Source: Methylopila capsulata
GTDB taxonomy: Bacteria; Pseudomonadota; Alphaproteobacteria; Rhizobiales; Methylopilaceae
Direction: 5' to 3'
Length of the DNA: 64,000 nt
NCBI RefSeq assembly: GCF_016907975.1
Contig: NZ_JAFBCY010000002.1
Span: 744,001-808,000, forward strand
The notes under the pieces are model-generated. The model did no database searches and was not told where the DNA came from. It was given only the letters and a program-made list of their open reading frames with translations. Position numbers and translations under genes: made by a program. Numbering within the stretch: the first letter of the stretch is position 1; every line of letters starts with the position of its first letter. Positions 1-11,516 of this stretch are shown here, in pieces.

Positions 1-2366
<2,366 letters not shown>

Positions 2367-2381
2367 GGCGGCTGACCCGAA

Positions 2382-2418
2382 CTGAAAAAGGCCGGACATG
2401 TTGTCCGGCCTTTTTCAG
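2382..2418. terminator. Bidirectional rho-independent terminator between secA and fadJ
   Basis: A perfect 17-bp inverted repeat with a 3-base loop (tgt). The left arm begins ctgaaaaaggccgg and the right arm ends ccggcctttttcag. The A-run on one side and T-run on the other make it a working intrinsic terminator in both directions. It lies between the stop of secA and the end of the convergent fadJ. Confidence 0.92.
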
Positions 2419-2490
2419 TTGTCGCGCGGCGGTTGAGCGGAAGCGTGACGTGTCGTCTCGTGTGAGTTGAACGCGCTTCTCTGAGAGGCT

Positions 2491-2592
2491 CGACGTCGCC
2501 CCGGCCGGAGTGCCGGGGCCCATCATCCCGGCGGTTGAGATGGTTGTGGGCCGGCGGGGTGATGGGTTCCGGGACTTCGCCCGGAACGACGG
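2491..2592. repeat. Palindromic intergenic element in the secA-fadJ gap
   Basis: This compound imperfect palindrome holds two small perfect hairpins, ccccggc/gccgggg (2499-2518) and ttccggg/cccggaa (2567-2586). They flank a larger imperfect inverted repeat around cccatcatcccgg and ccggcggggtgatggg. It has the look of the short dispersed palindromes common in Hyphomicrobiales. The 2367-2679 gap holds only this element and the terminator. Confidence 0.55.
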
Positions 2593-2679
2593 CGCGTGCG
2601 TCCCCAGTGAACCCAAACCGACGCGGCCCGGACGGGTCGCGGAGATCCAGGTTCGTCAGGAATGCAGGCGCCCCCCGCG

Positions 2680-4896
2680 CTACGCCGCCTCGGCGGGCGC
2701 CTTCGTCGGCGCGAACCGGCCGTAGAAGGTGTCGTCCTTGGCGGCGAGGTCCTTCAGCAGGGCGTTGGGCGCGAAGCGCGGGCCGTGCTTGGCTGCGAGG
2801 CCTTCCGCCAGCGCCACGAAGGCCTTGGGGCCCATGCCGTCGATCCAGCTGAGCGGACCGCCGGTGAAGGGCGCGAAGCCGAAGCCGAGGATGGCGCCCA
2901 CGTCCGCCTCCCGCACGTCGGTGATCACGCCCTCCTCGACCGTGCGCGCCGCCTCCAGCGCCTGCGTCACCAGCAGGCGGTGGCGGATCTCCGTCACGTC
3001 GAGCGCCTCGGGATCCAGCTTGGTCTCCTGCAGGTCGGCGAGGCCCGGCCACAGGCTCTTCTTGCCGCCTTCGGGGTAGTCGTAGAAGCCCTTGCGGTTC
3101 TTGCGCCCGAGCCGGCCCTCGGTCTCGACCAGCGTGCGGAGGAGCTTCTCCTGCGCCGGGTTCACCGCGTCCGGCCCGAGCTGGGCCTTGGTGGCGTTGA
3201 CGATCTTCAGGCCGAGGTCGAGCGCCACCTCGTCGTTCAGCGACAGCGGCCCGACCGGCATGCCGGCCTGCTTCGCGACGTTCTCGACCATCGCGGCGGG
3301 CACGCCCTCGGTCAGCAGCAGGTGCCCTTCGAGCATGTAGGCGATGACGCAGCGGTTGGCGAAGAAGCCGCGCGAGTCCTTCACCACGATCGGCGTCTTC
3401 TTGATGGCGCGGACATAGTCGAGCGCGGCGGCGAGCGCCCGGTCGCCGGTCTGCTCGCCCTCGATCACCTCGACCAGCAGCATCTTCTCGACGGGCGAGA
3501 AGAAGTGGATGCCGACGAAGTGCTCCGGCCGCTTCGAGGCCTTGGCGAGGCCGGAGATCGGCAGCGTCGAGGTGTTGGAGGCGAAGGTCGCGCCGTCCTT
3601 CAGCACGGCCTCCACCTTGGCGATGACCTCGGCCTTGACCTTGGGGTCCTCGAACACCGCCTCGATCACGAGGTCGCAGTCCGACAGAGCGGCGTAGTCC
3701 GGCGTCGCGGTGATGCGGCCGAGCAGGGCGTCGCGGTCGGCGCCCGTGGCGCGGCCCTTGGCGACCTGGTCGGAGATCAGCTTGCGGGCGAACTCCTTGC
3801 CCTTGTCGGCGGCCTCCTGGTCCCGGTCGACCAGCACCACCTCGAGGCCGGCCTGCGCGCTGACGTAGCCGACGCCGGCGCCCATGAAGCCCGCGCCGAC
3901 GATGCCGACCTTCCGGATCGCGGCCTCGGGAACGCCCGCCGGGCGGCGCGCGCCCTTGTTCAGCTCCTGCATGGAGACAAACAGCGTGCGGATCATCGCG
4001 GCCGCTTCCGGCGAGCGCAGCACCTTGGCGAAGTGCCGGCTCTCGACGGTGAGCGCCAGGTCCATCGGCAGCTGCAGCCCGTCGAACACCACCTGCAGCA
4101 TGGCGCGGATGGCGGGGTAGTTGTCCTGGGTCTCGCGCCGGTAGATCGCGTTCGCGGGCGGGAACGTCATGAAGCCGGGCTTCGACCACACCGGGCCGCC
4201 GGGCAGCTTGAAGCCCTTCTCGTCCCAGGGCTTCACGGCCTTCGGCGTTCCCTTCAGCCAGGCCTTGGCGCGGTCGACGATCTCGTCCTTGGGCGCGACC
4301 TCGTCCACCAGGCGCATGCCGCGGGCCTTGTCGGGGCGGATCTGCTCGCCCTTCATCAGCATCTGCAGCGCGTCCTGCGGCGGCAGCATGCGCGCCACGC
4401 GGGTGGTGCCGCCAGCGCCGGGGAACAGGCCGACCTTCACCTCGGGCAGCCCCACCCGGGTGGAAGCGTCGTTCGCCGCGACGCGCCAGTGGCAGGCGAG
4501 CGCCAGCTCGAAGGCGCCGCCGAGGCACACGCCGTGGAGCGCGATCGCCCACGGCTTTCCGGAGGTCTCGATCCGCCGGTAGAGCTGGGAGAGCTTGCGG
4601 CTTTCCTCGAACACCACGCCGGCCGCGGCCGCCTCGCCGTTCTGCGCCTTTTCCCGCGCGTAGAGCCGTCCGATGCCTTCCAGCATCGTCAGGTCCGCGC
4701 CGCCCGAAAACGCCTTCTTGCCGGACGAGATCACAACGCCCTTCACCGCCTCCTCCGCGATCACCCGGTCGACGAGCCCGGACAGCTCGAGGATGGCGTC
4801 GGCGGAGAGCACGTTCATGGAGCGGCCGGGCATGTCCCAGACGACGGAGAGGATTCCGTCCGCGTCGAGCTCGGTCTTGAAGTTGGTCTCGGTCAT
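2680..4896 (-). CDS. fadJ: Bifunctional enoyl-CoA hydratase / 3-hydroxyacyl-CoA dehydrogenase (FadB/FadJ type)
   Basis: This 738-residue multifunctional beta-oxidation protein hydrates trans-2-enoyl-CoA and oxidises L-3-hydroxyacyl-CoA with NAD. The crotonase domain (about 1-190) keeps both glutamates: E130 in GGAFELALACHW and E152 in GLPEVKVGLFPGAGG. The NAD-binding Rossmann motif GIVGAGFMGAG is at about 331-341, and the dehydrogenase His lies in GIHFFSPVEKMLLVE. C-terminal 3HCDH domains follow. Length matches the FadB/FadJ family. It is the last gene of the minus-strand acd-gst-fadA-fadJ cluster, but a 171-base gap with a long palindromic repeat separates it from fadA. Whether it is FadB- or FadJ-like in substrate range cannot be told from sequence. 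Confidence 0.95.
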   Translation of the reverse strand: MTETNFKTELDADGILSVVWDMPGRSMNVLSADAILELSGLVDRVIAEEAVKGVVISSGKKAFSGGADLTMLEGIGRLYAREKAQNGEAAAAGVVFEESRKLSQLYRRIETSGKPWAIALHGVCLGGAFELALACHWRVAANDASTRVGLPEVKVGLFPGAGGTTRVARMLPPQDALQMLMKGEQIRPDKARGMRLVDEVAPKDEIVDRAKAWLKGTPKAVKPWDEKGFKLPGGPVWSKPGFMTFPPANAIYRRETQDNYPAIRAMLQVVFDGLQLPMDLALTVESRHFAKVLRSPEAAAMIRTLFVSMQELNKGARRPAGVPEAAIRKVGIVGAGFMGAGVGYVSAQAGLEVVLVDRDQEAADKGKEFARKLISDQVAKGRATGADRDALLGRITATPDYAALSDCDLVIEAVFEDPKVKAEVIAKVEAVLKDGATFASNTSTLPISGLAKASKRPEHFVGIHFFSPVEKMLLVEVIEGEQTGDRALAAALDYVRAIKKTPIVVKDSRGFFANRCVIAYMLEGHLLLTEGVPAAMVENVAKQAGMPVGPLSLNDEVALDLGLKIVNATKAQLGPDAVNPAQEKLLRTLVETEGRLGRKNRKGFYDYPEGGKKSLWPGLADLQETKLDPEALDVTEIRHRLLVTQALEAARTVEEGVITDVREADVGAILGFGFAPFTGGPLSWIDGMGPKAFVALAEGLAAKHGPRFAPNALLKDLAAKDDTFYGRFAPTKAPAEAA

Positions 4897-4935
4897 GGTC
4901 GCTTCTTGTCCCTGCCGCCGCGTGTCCGTTTCTCG

Positions 4936-5032
4936 ACCGTCATGCCCGGCGGAGCCGGGTATCCACGACTTTCCGAGCCGCTGCGCTCCACGTCCAAGTC
5001 GTGGATACCCGCGAAGACGCGGGCATGACGGT
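4936..5032. repeat. 97-bp dispersed palindrome (family A) inside the fadA-fadJ gap
   Basis: Nested inverted repeat. The outer arms are accgtcatgcccg (4936-4948) and cgggcatgacggt (5020-5032). The inner arms are gggtatccacgactt (4957-4971) and aagtcgtggataccc (4996-5010). A related element with the same gtcat...atgac ends is at 16548-16635. It resembles Rhizobiales intergenic palindromes. Transcribed as part of the fad operon, it would fold into a long hairpin. Confidence 0.8.
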
Positions 5033-5067
5033 GGAGTGTCCGAGCGAGGCGGTCGACGTTCGTAAGT

Positions 5068-6276
5068 TCACACCCGTTCGATGATGGTCGCCGTGCCCAT
5101 GCCGGCGCCGATGCAGAGCGTCACCAGCGCGGTCGACTTGCCCGACCGCTCCAGCTCGTCGATCGCCGCGCCCAGGATCATCGCGCCGGTCGCGCCGAGC
5201 GGGTGGCCCAGCGCAATCGCGCCGCCGTTGGGGTTCACCTTGGCCGGGTCGAGGTCGAACGCCTGGAGGTAGCGCAGCACGACCGCCGCGAAGGCCTCGT
5301 TAACCTCGAACAGGTCGATGTCGGCGAGGCTCATGCCGGATCGCGCCAGCACCTTCTTGGTCACGTCGATCGGCCCCGTCAGCATCAGCGCCGGGTCCGA
5401 GCCGATGTTGGCGAAGGCCCGGATGCGCGCGCGCGGCTTCAGGCCCGCGGCGTCGCCGGCCTCCTTCGAGCCGACCAGCACGGCGGCGGCGCCGTCGACG
5501 ATGCCGGAGGAGTTGCCGGCGTGGTGCACGTGGTTGACGCGCTCCACGTCCGGGTGCGCGTAGACCGCGACCGCGTCGAAGCCGCCGAGCTCGCCCATCT
5601 CGGCGAACGAGGGCTTGAGGGCGCCCAGCGACTGCATGGTCGCGTCGGGCCGCATGTGCTCGTCGCGGTCGAGCAGGATCTGCTCGTTGACGTCCTTCAC
5701 CGGCACGACGGAACCCACGAAGCGCCCCTCGCTCCAGGCGGCCGCGGCGCGCTTCTGGCTCTCGACGGCGTAGGCGTCGACGTCGTCGCGGGAGAAGCCG
5801 TACTTGGTCGCGATCAGGTCGGCCGAGACGCCCTGCGGCATGAAGTAGGACTTGATCGCGATCGCCGGATCCATCGGCCAGGCGCCGCCGGAGGCGCCGA
5901 GGCCGACGCGGCTCATGCTCTCGACGCCGCCGCCGACCACGAGATCGTGCTGGCCGGACATCACCTGCGCCGCCGCGAAGTTCACCGCGTCGAGCCCCGA
6001 GGCGCAGAAGCGGTTGATCTGCACGCCGGGAACCTGGACGCCGTAATCGGCGGCGAGCGCCGCCGCGCGGGCGATGTCGCCGCCGGCCTCGCCGACCGGG
6101 TCGACGCAGCCCAGCACCACGTCGTCGATCCGGCCGGCGTCGAGCCCGTTCCGATCGGCGAGCGCCCGGAGCGCCGTGGTCGCGAGGCCGAGCGTGGAGA
6201 CCTCGTGCAGCGCCCCGTCCGGCTTGCCGCGCCCCCGGGGGGTGCGGACGGCGTCGTAGATAAAGGCCTCGGCCAT
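5068..6276 (-). CDS. fadA: Acetyl-CoA C-acetyltransferase / 3-ketoacyl-CoA thiolase
   Basis: This 402-residue thiolase cleaves 3-ketoacyl-CoA to acetyl-CoA and a shortened acyl-CoA, the last step of each beta-oxidation cycle. The nucleophile is C91 in [11 protein letters not shown]. The C-terminal His and Cys are in [11 protein letters not shown] and [11 protein letters not shown] chose the ATG at 6276 because gaggagga sits 7 bases upstream and the protein then begins [15 protein letters not shown], the usual thiolase N-terminus; an in-frame start exists 10 codons earlier. It follows a GST gene by 26 bases and precedes fadJ. A biosynthetic (PhaA-like) role is possible, but pairing with fadJ favours degradation. 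Confidence 0.95.
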   Translation of the reverse strand: MAEAFIYDAVRTPRGRGKPDGALHEVSTLGLATTALRALADRNGLDAGRIDDVVLGCVDPVGEAGGDIARAAALAADYGVQVPGVQINRFCASGLDAVNFAAAQVMSGQHDLVVGGGVESMSRVGLGASGGAWPMDPAIAIKSYFMPQGVSADLIATKYGFSRDDVDAYAVESQKRAAAAWSEGRFVGSVVPVKDVNEQILLDRDEHMRPDATMQSLGALKPSFAEMGELGGFDAVAVYAHPDVERVNHVHHAGNSSGIVDGAAAVLVGSKEAGDAAGLKPRARIRAFANIGSDPALMLTGPIDVTKKVLARSGMSLADIDLFEVNEAFAAVVLRYLQAFDLDPAKVNPNGGAIALGHPLGATGAMILGAAIDELERSGKSTALVTLCIGAGMGTATIIERV

Positions 6277-6302
6277 GGGACGTCCTCCTCGTGCGGCGTC
6301 GT

Positions 6303-6935
6303 TCACGCCGCCGCCGGCTTTTCGCGCGGCATGAGATCGTAGGGATGCTTCCAGCCCGGCAAGCTGCGGATACGCTCCAGCCAGGCGCGAATGTTGGCGT
6401 AGGGTTCGAACGGAACGCCGATCTCGTCGCCAAAGAACAGATAGGCGGACAGCGAGAGGTCCGCGATGGTGGGGCGTTCGCCGACGACGAAGGTCTTGCC
6501 TGCGAGGTGCGCGTCCAGCACGGCGTAGGCCGCCTCCGCACGCTTGTGCAGGAAATCCGTGACAGGCGTCTCGCCGGTCTTCGCGATCGCCCGCATGAAG
6601 CGGAGCGTCGCCGTGTAGCTCGTCAACTTGTGGTTATCGAACAGGATCCAGCGCCAGATCTCGCGCCGCTCGGCTGGCGTCTCGGCGCCGAACGCCCCCA
6701 GCGCGTCGGCGAGATAGTCGAGGATCACCCCGGACTGGCTGAGCGTGACGTCGCCATGCTCCAGCACCGGCGCCTCGCCCATGACGTTGAGCGCGCGGTA
6801 CTCGGCCTCGCGGGTCTCGCCGTGGAAATAGTCGACGAACACCGGCGCCCAGTCGGCCCCGGCGAGCTCGAGCAGAATCGCCGGCTTGTAGGAGTTGCCG
6901 GACTCGGCGAAGCAGCGGAGCAGGTATTCGGGCAT
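6303..6935 (-). CDS. Glutathione S-transferase family protein
   Basis: A 210-residue cytosolic GST. The N-terminal thioredoxin-like domain is at about 1-80, with the substrate-binding loop [19 protein letters not shown] (the cis-Pro and Ser that contact glutathione). An all-helical C-terminal domain follows, with [17 protein letters not shown]. It sits between the acyl-CoA dehydrogenase and thiolase genes with short gaps (76 and 26 bases), so it is probably co-transcribed with them. GSTs next to acyl-CoA genes may protect against reactive acyl or aldehyde products, but no specific reaction can be assigned. It lies fully within the operon and shows no sign of decay. Confidence 0.9.
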   Translation of the reverse strand: MPEYLLRCFAESGNSYKPAILLELAGADWAPVFVDYFHGETREAEYRALNVMGEAPVLEHGDVTLSQSGVILDYLADALGAFGAETPAERREIWRWILFDNHKLTSYTATLRFMRAIAKTGETPVTDFLHKRAEAAYAVLDAHLAGKTFVVGERPTIADLSLSAYLFFGDEIGVPFEPYANIRAWLERIRSLPGWKHPYDLMPREKPAAA

Positions 6936-7011
6936 TGGCGTCCCGCGTCGTCAGATCAAACCGTCGCCAGGCTCCCGGGCGTTCCCAGGCGTCCCGACGT
7001 CATCGAGCGCG

Positions 7012-8805
7012 TCAGAAGGCTTCGGCCGGCAGCGCCATCACCGCGTCGGCGCCGGCCGAGATCGCGGCGAGGCGGGCGCCGGTCTCCGGCAGGCAACGCT
7101 CCATGAAGAAACGGCCGGTCGTCAGCTTCACGCCCATCGCCGCGGCGTCGCCGGTCCCATCCACGGTCTTGTCGAGCGCGGCGCGCGCGATCTTCGCCCA
7201 CATGTAGCCGAGCGCGACGAGGCCGAAGAGGTGCATGTAGTCGGTGGCGCCGGCGCCGGCGTTGTCGGGCTTCGCCATGGCGTTCGCCATGAACCACATG
7301 GTGGCGGACTGCAGGTCGCCGCGCGCCTTCTTCAGCGGCTCGAGGAAGGGCTTCATCCCCTCGTCGGCGGCGTTCGCGGCGAGGAAGCCGTCGATCTCCT
7401 TGAACAGCGCCATGATGGCGCGGCCGCCGTCGCGGCCGAGCTTGCGGCCGACGAGGTCCATGGCCTGAACGCCGTTCGCGCCCTCGTAGATCATGGCGAT
7501 GCGGGCGTCGCGGACGAACTGCTCCATGCCCCATTCGGCGACGTAGCCATGCCCGCCGAACATCTGCTGAGCCTTCACGGTGTTGTCGAAGCCGACGTCG
7601 GTGATCACGCCCTTGATGACGGGGGTGAGCAGGCCCATCAGGTCGTCGCCGGTCTGCTTGTCCTTGGCGTCGTCGCTGGCGTGGCCGACGTCGCCCTTGA
7701 GCGAGGTCCACAGGATGAGCGCGCGCGCCGCCTCGTTGAAGGCCTTGATCGACAACAGCGTGCGGCGGACGTCCGGGTGCACGATGATCGGGTCGGCGGG
7801 CTTCGCCGCGTCCTGCGCGCCCGTGAGCGCGCGGCCCTGCAGGCGGTCCTTGGCGTAGGCCACGGCGTTCTGGTAGGCGACCTCGGACTGGGCGAGGCCC
7901 TGGATGCCGACGCCGAGCCGGGCCTCGTTCATCATCGTGAACATGGCCGGCAGCCCGCGGTGCTCGACGCCCACCAGCCAGCCGGTCGCGCCGTCGTAGT
8001 TCATCACGCAGGTGGCGTTGCCGTGAATGCCCATCTTGTGCTCGAGCGAGCCGCAGGACACGCCGTTGCGGTCTCCGAGCGAACCGTCGTCGTTGATGAG
8101 CAGCTTCGGCACGACGAACAGCGAGATGCCCTTGGTGCCCTCGGGCGCGCCCTCGATGCGCGCCAGCACTAGATGGACGATGTTCTCGGTCAGGTCGTGC
8201 TCGCCGGCCGAGATGAAGATCTTGGTGCCGGTGATGCGGTAGGAGCCGTCGCCGTTCGGGACCGCCTTGGTCTTGATCAGCCCGAGGTCGGTGCCGCAGT
8301 GCGGCTCCGTCAGGTTCATGGTGCCGGTCCAGTCCCCGGCGATCATCTTCGGCAGGTAGGTCCGCTTCAGCGCGTCCGATCCGTGCAGAGTCAGAGCCGC
8401 GATCGCGCCCTGGGTCAGCCCGGGATACATGGCGAGCGCCATGTTGGCGGAGGAGACGTACTCGTTGACGATCGCGGCCAGCGTGTGCGGCAGGCCCTGG
8501 CCGCCGTACTCCGGATCGGCCGAGAGTCCGATCCAGCCGCCTTCGGCGAAGGCGTCGTAGGCGGCCTTGAAGCCCTTCGGGATGGCGACCGACCCGTCGT
8601 CCGCGCGCACGCAGCCCTGGACGTCGCCGATCCGGTTCACCGGTTGGAACGCCTCCTCGGCGAGCTTCCCCGTTTCCTGCAGCACCGCTTCGACGACGTC
8701 GCGCGAGGCGTCCGAGAAGCCGGGAAGGTTGGCGTGCCGTTCGAAGCCCAGCACGTCGTAGAGCAGGAAGAGCGTATCCTCGACGGGCGCCTTGTAGCTC
8801 GGCAT
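7012..8805 (-). CDS. Acyl-CoA dehydrogenase (long, with C-terminal Acyl-CoA_dh_C-type domain)
   Basis: This 597-residue FAD-dependent acyl-CoA dehydrogenase catalyses the first oxidation of beta-oxidation and passes electrons to ETF. It contains the MNLTEPHCGTDLGLIKT and GTKIFISAGEHDL motifs (FAD and substrate binding) and the MFGGHGYVAEWGMEQ region. The extra C-terminal domain is typical of the roughly 590-residue FadE/DmdC-like branch. The start at 8805 gives MPSYKAPVEDTLFLLYDVL, the usual N-terminus of this branch; the frame extends 44 codons further upstream without family resemblance. It is the first gene of the acd-gst-fadA-fadJ cluster. The substrate (fatty acyl versus methylmercaptopropionyl-like) is uncertain. 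Confidence 0.93.
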   Translation of the reverse strand: MPSYKAPVEDTLFLLYDVLGFERHANLPGFSDASRDVVEAVLQETGKLAEEAFQPVNRIGDVQGCVRADDGSVAIPKGFKAAYDAFAEGGWIGLSADPEYGGQGLPHTLAAIVNEYVSSANMALAMYPGLTQGAIAALTLHGSDALKRTYLPKMIAGDWTGTMNLTEPHCGTDLGLIKTKAVPNGDGSYRITGTKIFISAGEHDLTENIVHLVLARIEGAPEGTKGISLFVVPKLLINDDGSLGDRNGVSCGSLEHKMGIHGNATCVMNYDGATGWLVGVEHRGLPAMFTMMNEARLGVGIQGLAQSEVAYQNAVAYAKDRLQGRALTGAQDAAKPADPIIVHPDVRRTLLSIKAFNEAARALILWTSLKGDVGHASDDAKDKQTGDDLMGLLTPVIKGVITDVGFDNTVKAQQMFGGHGYVAEWGMEQFVRDARIAMIYEGANGVQAMDLVGRKLGRDGGRAIMALFKEIDGFLAANAADEGMKPFLEPLKKARGDLQSATMWFMANAMAKPDNAGAGATDYMHLFGLVALGYMWAKIARAALDKTVDGTGDAAAMGVKLTTGRFFMERCLPETGARLAAISAGADAVMALPAEAF

Positions 8806-8965
8806 AGCGTCTCTCGATCCGAGATGTGTGTATGCACTATAGCGACAGTCCGTCGCGGCTGACCAGCCCCTCCAGGCAAGGAAACACAAACTCGTCGCCG
8901 CGCCCCGCAGTCTCTGTCGCGGGCAGGACGCCGTCAAAGCCTAACAGGCTGCGGGCGCGCGCGGA

Positions 8966-9337
8966 CTACCGCGCCGCGGCGAGATGGGCGAGCGCGCGCT
9001 CGAGATCGGCCGGCATGAACGGCTTCTGCAACGTCCGCGCGTTGGGATAGCGGTCGATCACGCCGGCCTCGCCGTAGCCGGTCGAAAACACGAACCTGAC
9101 CCCGCGTTCGGTGAGGGCGTCCGCGACGGGAAAGCTCTTCTCGCCGCCGAGGTTGACGTCGAGCAGCGCGCCGTCGATGTCCTGGCCCTCCAGCGCCTTC
9201 ATCGCCTGCGCGACGCTGCCGGCCGGGCCGACGACGGTCGCGCCGCAATCAAGCAGCATGTCTTCGATCAGCATTGAGATCATCGCTTCGTCTTCAACGA
9301 CGAGGATGCGGAGTCCGGAAAGGGATTGGTCTGTCAT
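8966..9337 (-). CDS. Single-domain response regulator (receiver only)
   Basis: A 123-residue CheY-like receiver with no output domain. Acidic residues are in VVEDEAMIS, the phosphoacceptor is D60 in LLDVNLGG, and the conserved Thr/Lys positions are in FSTGYGEAG and QKPF. It starts 34 bases after the stop of the HWE histidine kinase on the same strand, so it is the probable phosphorylation partner. Such receiver-only regulators next to HWE kinases are common in Alphaproteobacteria and may act by protein-protein contact or as phosphate sinks. No DNA-binding output is present, so the target is unknown. Confidence 0.93.
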   Translation of the reverse strand: MTDQSLSGLRILVVEDEAMISMLIEDMLLDCGATVVGPAGSVAQAMKALEGQDIDGALLDVNLGGEKSFPVADALTERGVRFVFSTGYGEAGVIDRYPNARTLQKPFMPADLERALAHLAAAR

Positions 9338-9371
9338 CTATCGACGGAGGCTCGGGGCGACGGCGCGACAA

Positions 9372-11321
9372 TCACGGCGCCATCACCTTGTGTGACAAGG
9401 GAATGCGAAAGGCGCACGTAACGCCGCTCGGAGCAAAGGAAAGCGTCACGGAGCCGCCAAGTTCCTGCGTGGCGCCGCGTTCGATCAGGCGCCGGCCGAA
9501 TCCGCGGCGCTGCGGGGGTGCGACGATCGGGCCGCCGGACTCGCGCCAGACCAGATCGATCGCCGACTGTTTGACGCTCCAGGACACGACCACCCGCCCT
9601 TCCTCGTTCGACAGCGCGCCGAACTTGGCCGCGTTGGTCGCGAGTTCGTGCAGGGCCATGTTCAGCGTCACGGCGGCGGTGGGCGCCAGCAGGATCGTCG
9701 GGCCCTGCGAGCCCACCCGGCCCACGCTTCCAGCGGCGTAGGGCGCGAGCGTGTCCACCACGAGTTCGCCCAGCGACGCCGCCGTCCAGGTCTCGCGCAT
9801 CAGCAGATCGTGCGCCCGGGCGAGCGCGACCAACCGCGCGTCGAGCGCCGTCTCGAACTCCTGCGGCGTGACCGCGTTCATCCGGCTGTGCCGGACGAGC
9901 GACTGCACCGTGACGATGTTGTTTCGGACGCGATGGTTCAACTCCGCCACGAGAAGACCGCGGAGCCGCTCGGCCTCGCGGCGTTCGCTGACGTCGATCG
10001 CGACGACGAAGAACTCGCCGGGCGAGCCCCCCTCCCCCATGAGGCGGGTGACGGTCGAGACCGCCCACACCTCCGAGCCGTCGGGTCGCAGATACCGCTT
10101 TTCGATCCCGAAGGATTCGCCGTCGCGCCCGTTCTGCGCCAAAAGCCGGCGCCACTTCTCGCGATCGACCGGATGGAGCAGCTGCTCCATCGGCACGCCC
10201 TGGACGTCGTCGCCGCGGCCGAGCAGACGGCGCATGCTGTCGTTCACGCGCAACACGCGGCCGTCGAGATCGATCTCCGCGAAGCCGACCGCGGTCTGAC
10301 TGAACAGCGCCGCGAAGCGGCGCTCGCTCTGCTCCATCCGGTGCGTCGCGAGCGCCCGTTCGTAGGCGAGCGACATCCGGTCCACGGCGTCCCGGAACGT
10401 CGCGATCTCACGGCTGCGCCACCGGCGCGGGCGATCCGCGTGCACGAAGACGAGCGCGAAGGCGCGCCCCTCCCGCGCGATGGGAACCACGAGGTTGGCC
10501 GCGACGCCGATGTCGCTGAACCGCGCGCGCTCCTCGGCCGAAAGGTCAGGATCGGCGTCGAGGTCGTTGCGCACGATGACCTCGCCGGCCGCCGTCGCCA
10601 TCGCCATGGCGCCGCCGTAATCCGTGAGGTCGTGGCGGCCGGGCCGGACGCTCACGACGCCATCGTCCCGGCGCCATTCGGCGTGGACTAGGCAGATGCG
10701 GCCATCTTCGATTTCGCAATAGCCGCAGCGCGACGCGCCGAAGTAACCGCCGAGCGCGGCCACCGTCGTCTCGAGCACCTCAGTCGGCGGACGGCCCCGC
10801 TCCGTCGCGGCGCGCAGAAGGTCGCCGATCTGGATCAGAAAATCCTGCGAGCGCACATGAAGCACGCGGTCGGTCGTTTCGTGCCCCTGGTTGAACACGC
10901 CCGAGACGCGGCCGTCGTCGCCGAGGATCGGGGTGAAACTGTAGTTCCAGTGGGTGTCTTCGACCACGCCCTGGCGGCGCATCTGCAGCATCTGGTCGTA
11001 GGCGACGAAGCCCTTGCTTCCGCCCACCACGCCCTGAAGCTGCGGGCCGACCACGTCCCAGATGTCGCTCCAGACTTCGGCGCCAAGCCGTCCCAGGGCC
11101 CAAGGATGGCGTTCGGCGAGAATGGGCGCCCAGGCGTCGTTGTAGATCAGCCGGAGATCATCCCCCCAGTAGACCGCCGTGGGGAAACTGGATTGCAGAC
11201 AGATGCCGACCGCCACCTTCAGCGACGTCGGCCAGGAGCCGATGGGCCCGAGCGGCGTCGAGGACCAGTCGTGCGCCGCGATGCGCGCCGCCATCTCGCC
11301 GCCGCCGCTTAGCACTCCCAA
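9372..11321 (-). CDS. HWE-family sensor histidine kinase (PAS-GAF-PAS-HWE)
   Basis: A 649-residue soluble kinase with no membrane segment. It has an N-terminal PAS-like domain (about 20-150, containing PLGPIGSWPTSLK and YWGDDLRLIYNDAW), a GAF domain (about 165-320), a second PAS with PAC (about 335-450) and an HWE kinase core. The phospho-His is H463 in AELNHRVRNNIVTVQSLV. The ATPase domain has ALHELATNAAKFGALS. The frame opens at TTG 11321. A GTG two codons in (11315) has ggagg at better spacing and may be the true start. The architecture fits light, redox or stress sensing, but no chromophore Cys is evident. It is probably co-transcribed with the downstream receiver gene. Confidence 0.92.
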   Translation of the reverse strand: MGVLSGGGEMAARIAAHDWSSTPLGPIGSWPTSLKVAVGICLQSSFPTAVYWGDDLRLIYNDAWAPILAERHPWALGRLGAEVWSDIWDVVGPQLQGVVGGSKGFVAYDQMLQMRRQGVVEDTHWNYSFTPILGDDGRVSGVFNQGHETTDRVLHVRSQDFLIQIGDLLRAATERGRPPTEVLETTVAALGGYFGASRCGYCEIEDGRICLVHAEWRRDDGVVSVRPGRHDLTDYGGAMAMATAAGEVIVRNDLDADPDLSAEERARFSDIGVAANLVVPIAREGRAFALVFVHADRPRRWRSREIATFRDAVDRMSLAYERALATHRMEQSERRFAALFSQTAVGFAEIDLDGRVLRVNDSMRRLLGRGDDVQGVPMEQLLHPVDREKWRRLLAQNGRDGESFGIEKRYLRPDGSEVWAVSTVTRLMGEGGSPGEFFVVAIDVSERREAERLRGLLVAELNHRVRNNIVTVQSLVRHSRMNAVTPQEFETALDARLVALARAHDLLMRETWTAASLGELVVDTLAPYAAGSVGRVGSQGPTILLAPTAAVTLNMALHELATNAAKFGALSNEEGRVVVSWSVKQSAIDLVWRESGGPIVAPPQRRGFGRRLIERGATQELGGSVTLSFAPSGVTCAFRIPLSHKVMAP

Positions 11322-11516
11322 TGTCCTCCCACGTTGCGCAATCCCCGGCGGCTGGTCGGGAATCCGTTCGCTTAAAGAGTTATAAGCAAGCGATCAGCCT
11401 TAGACAGGGGAGGCGTAACAACAAGCCTCGTGAATCTTGCGTTCGCCCGGCCTTGGCCTCATTCGTGCGAGATGGAACCGGCTGTTCGGCAACCTGCAGA
11501 GGCGGCGCCCTCCCCG

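Noticed and set aside
2662-5028. Long plus ORF (788 codons) antisense to fadJ
   Set aside because: It arises from the high GC third-position bias of fadJ; composition is His/Arg/Leu-rich with no family resemblance.
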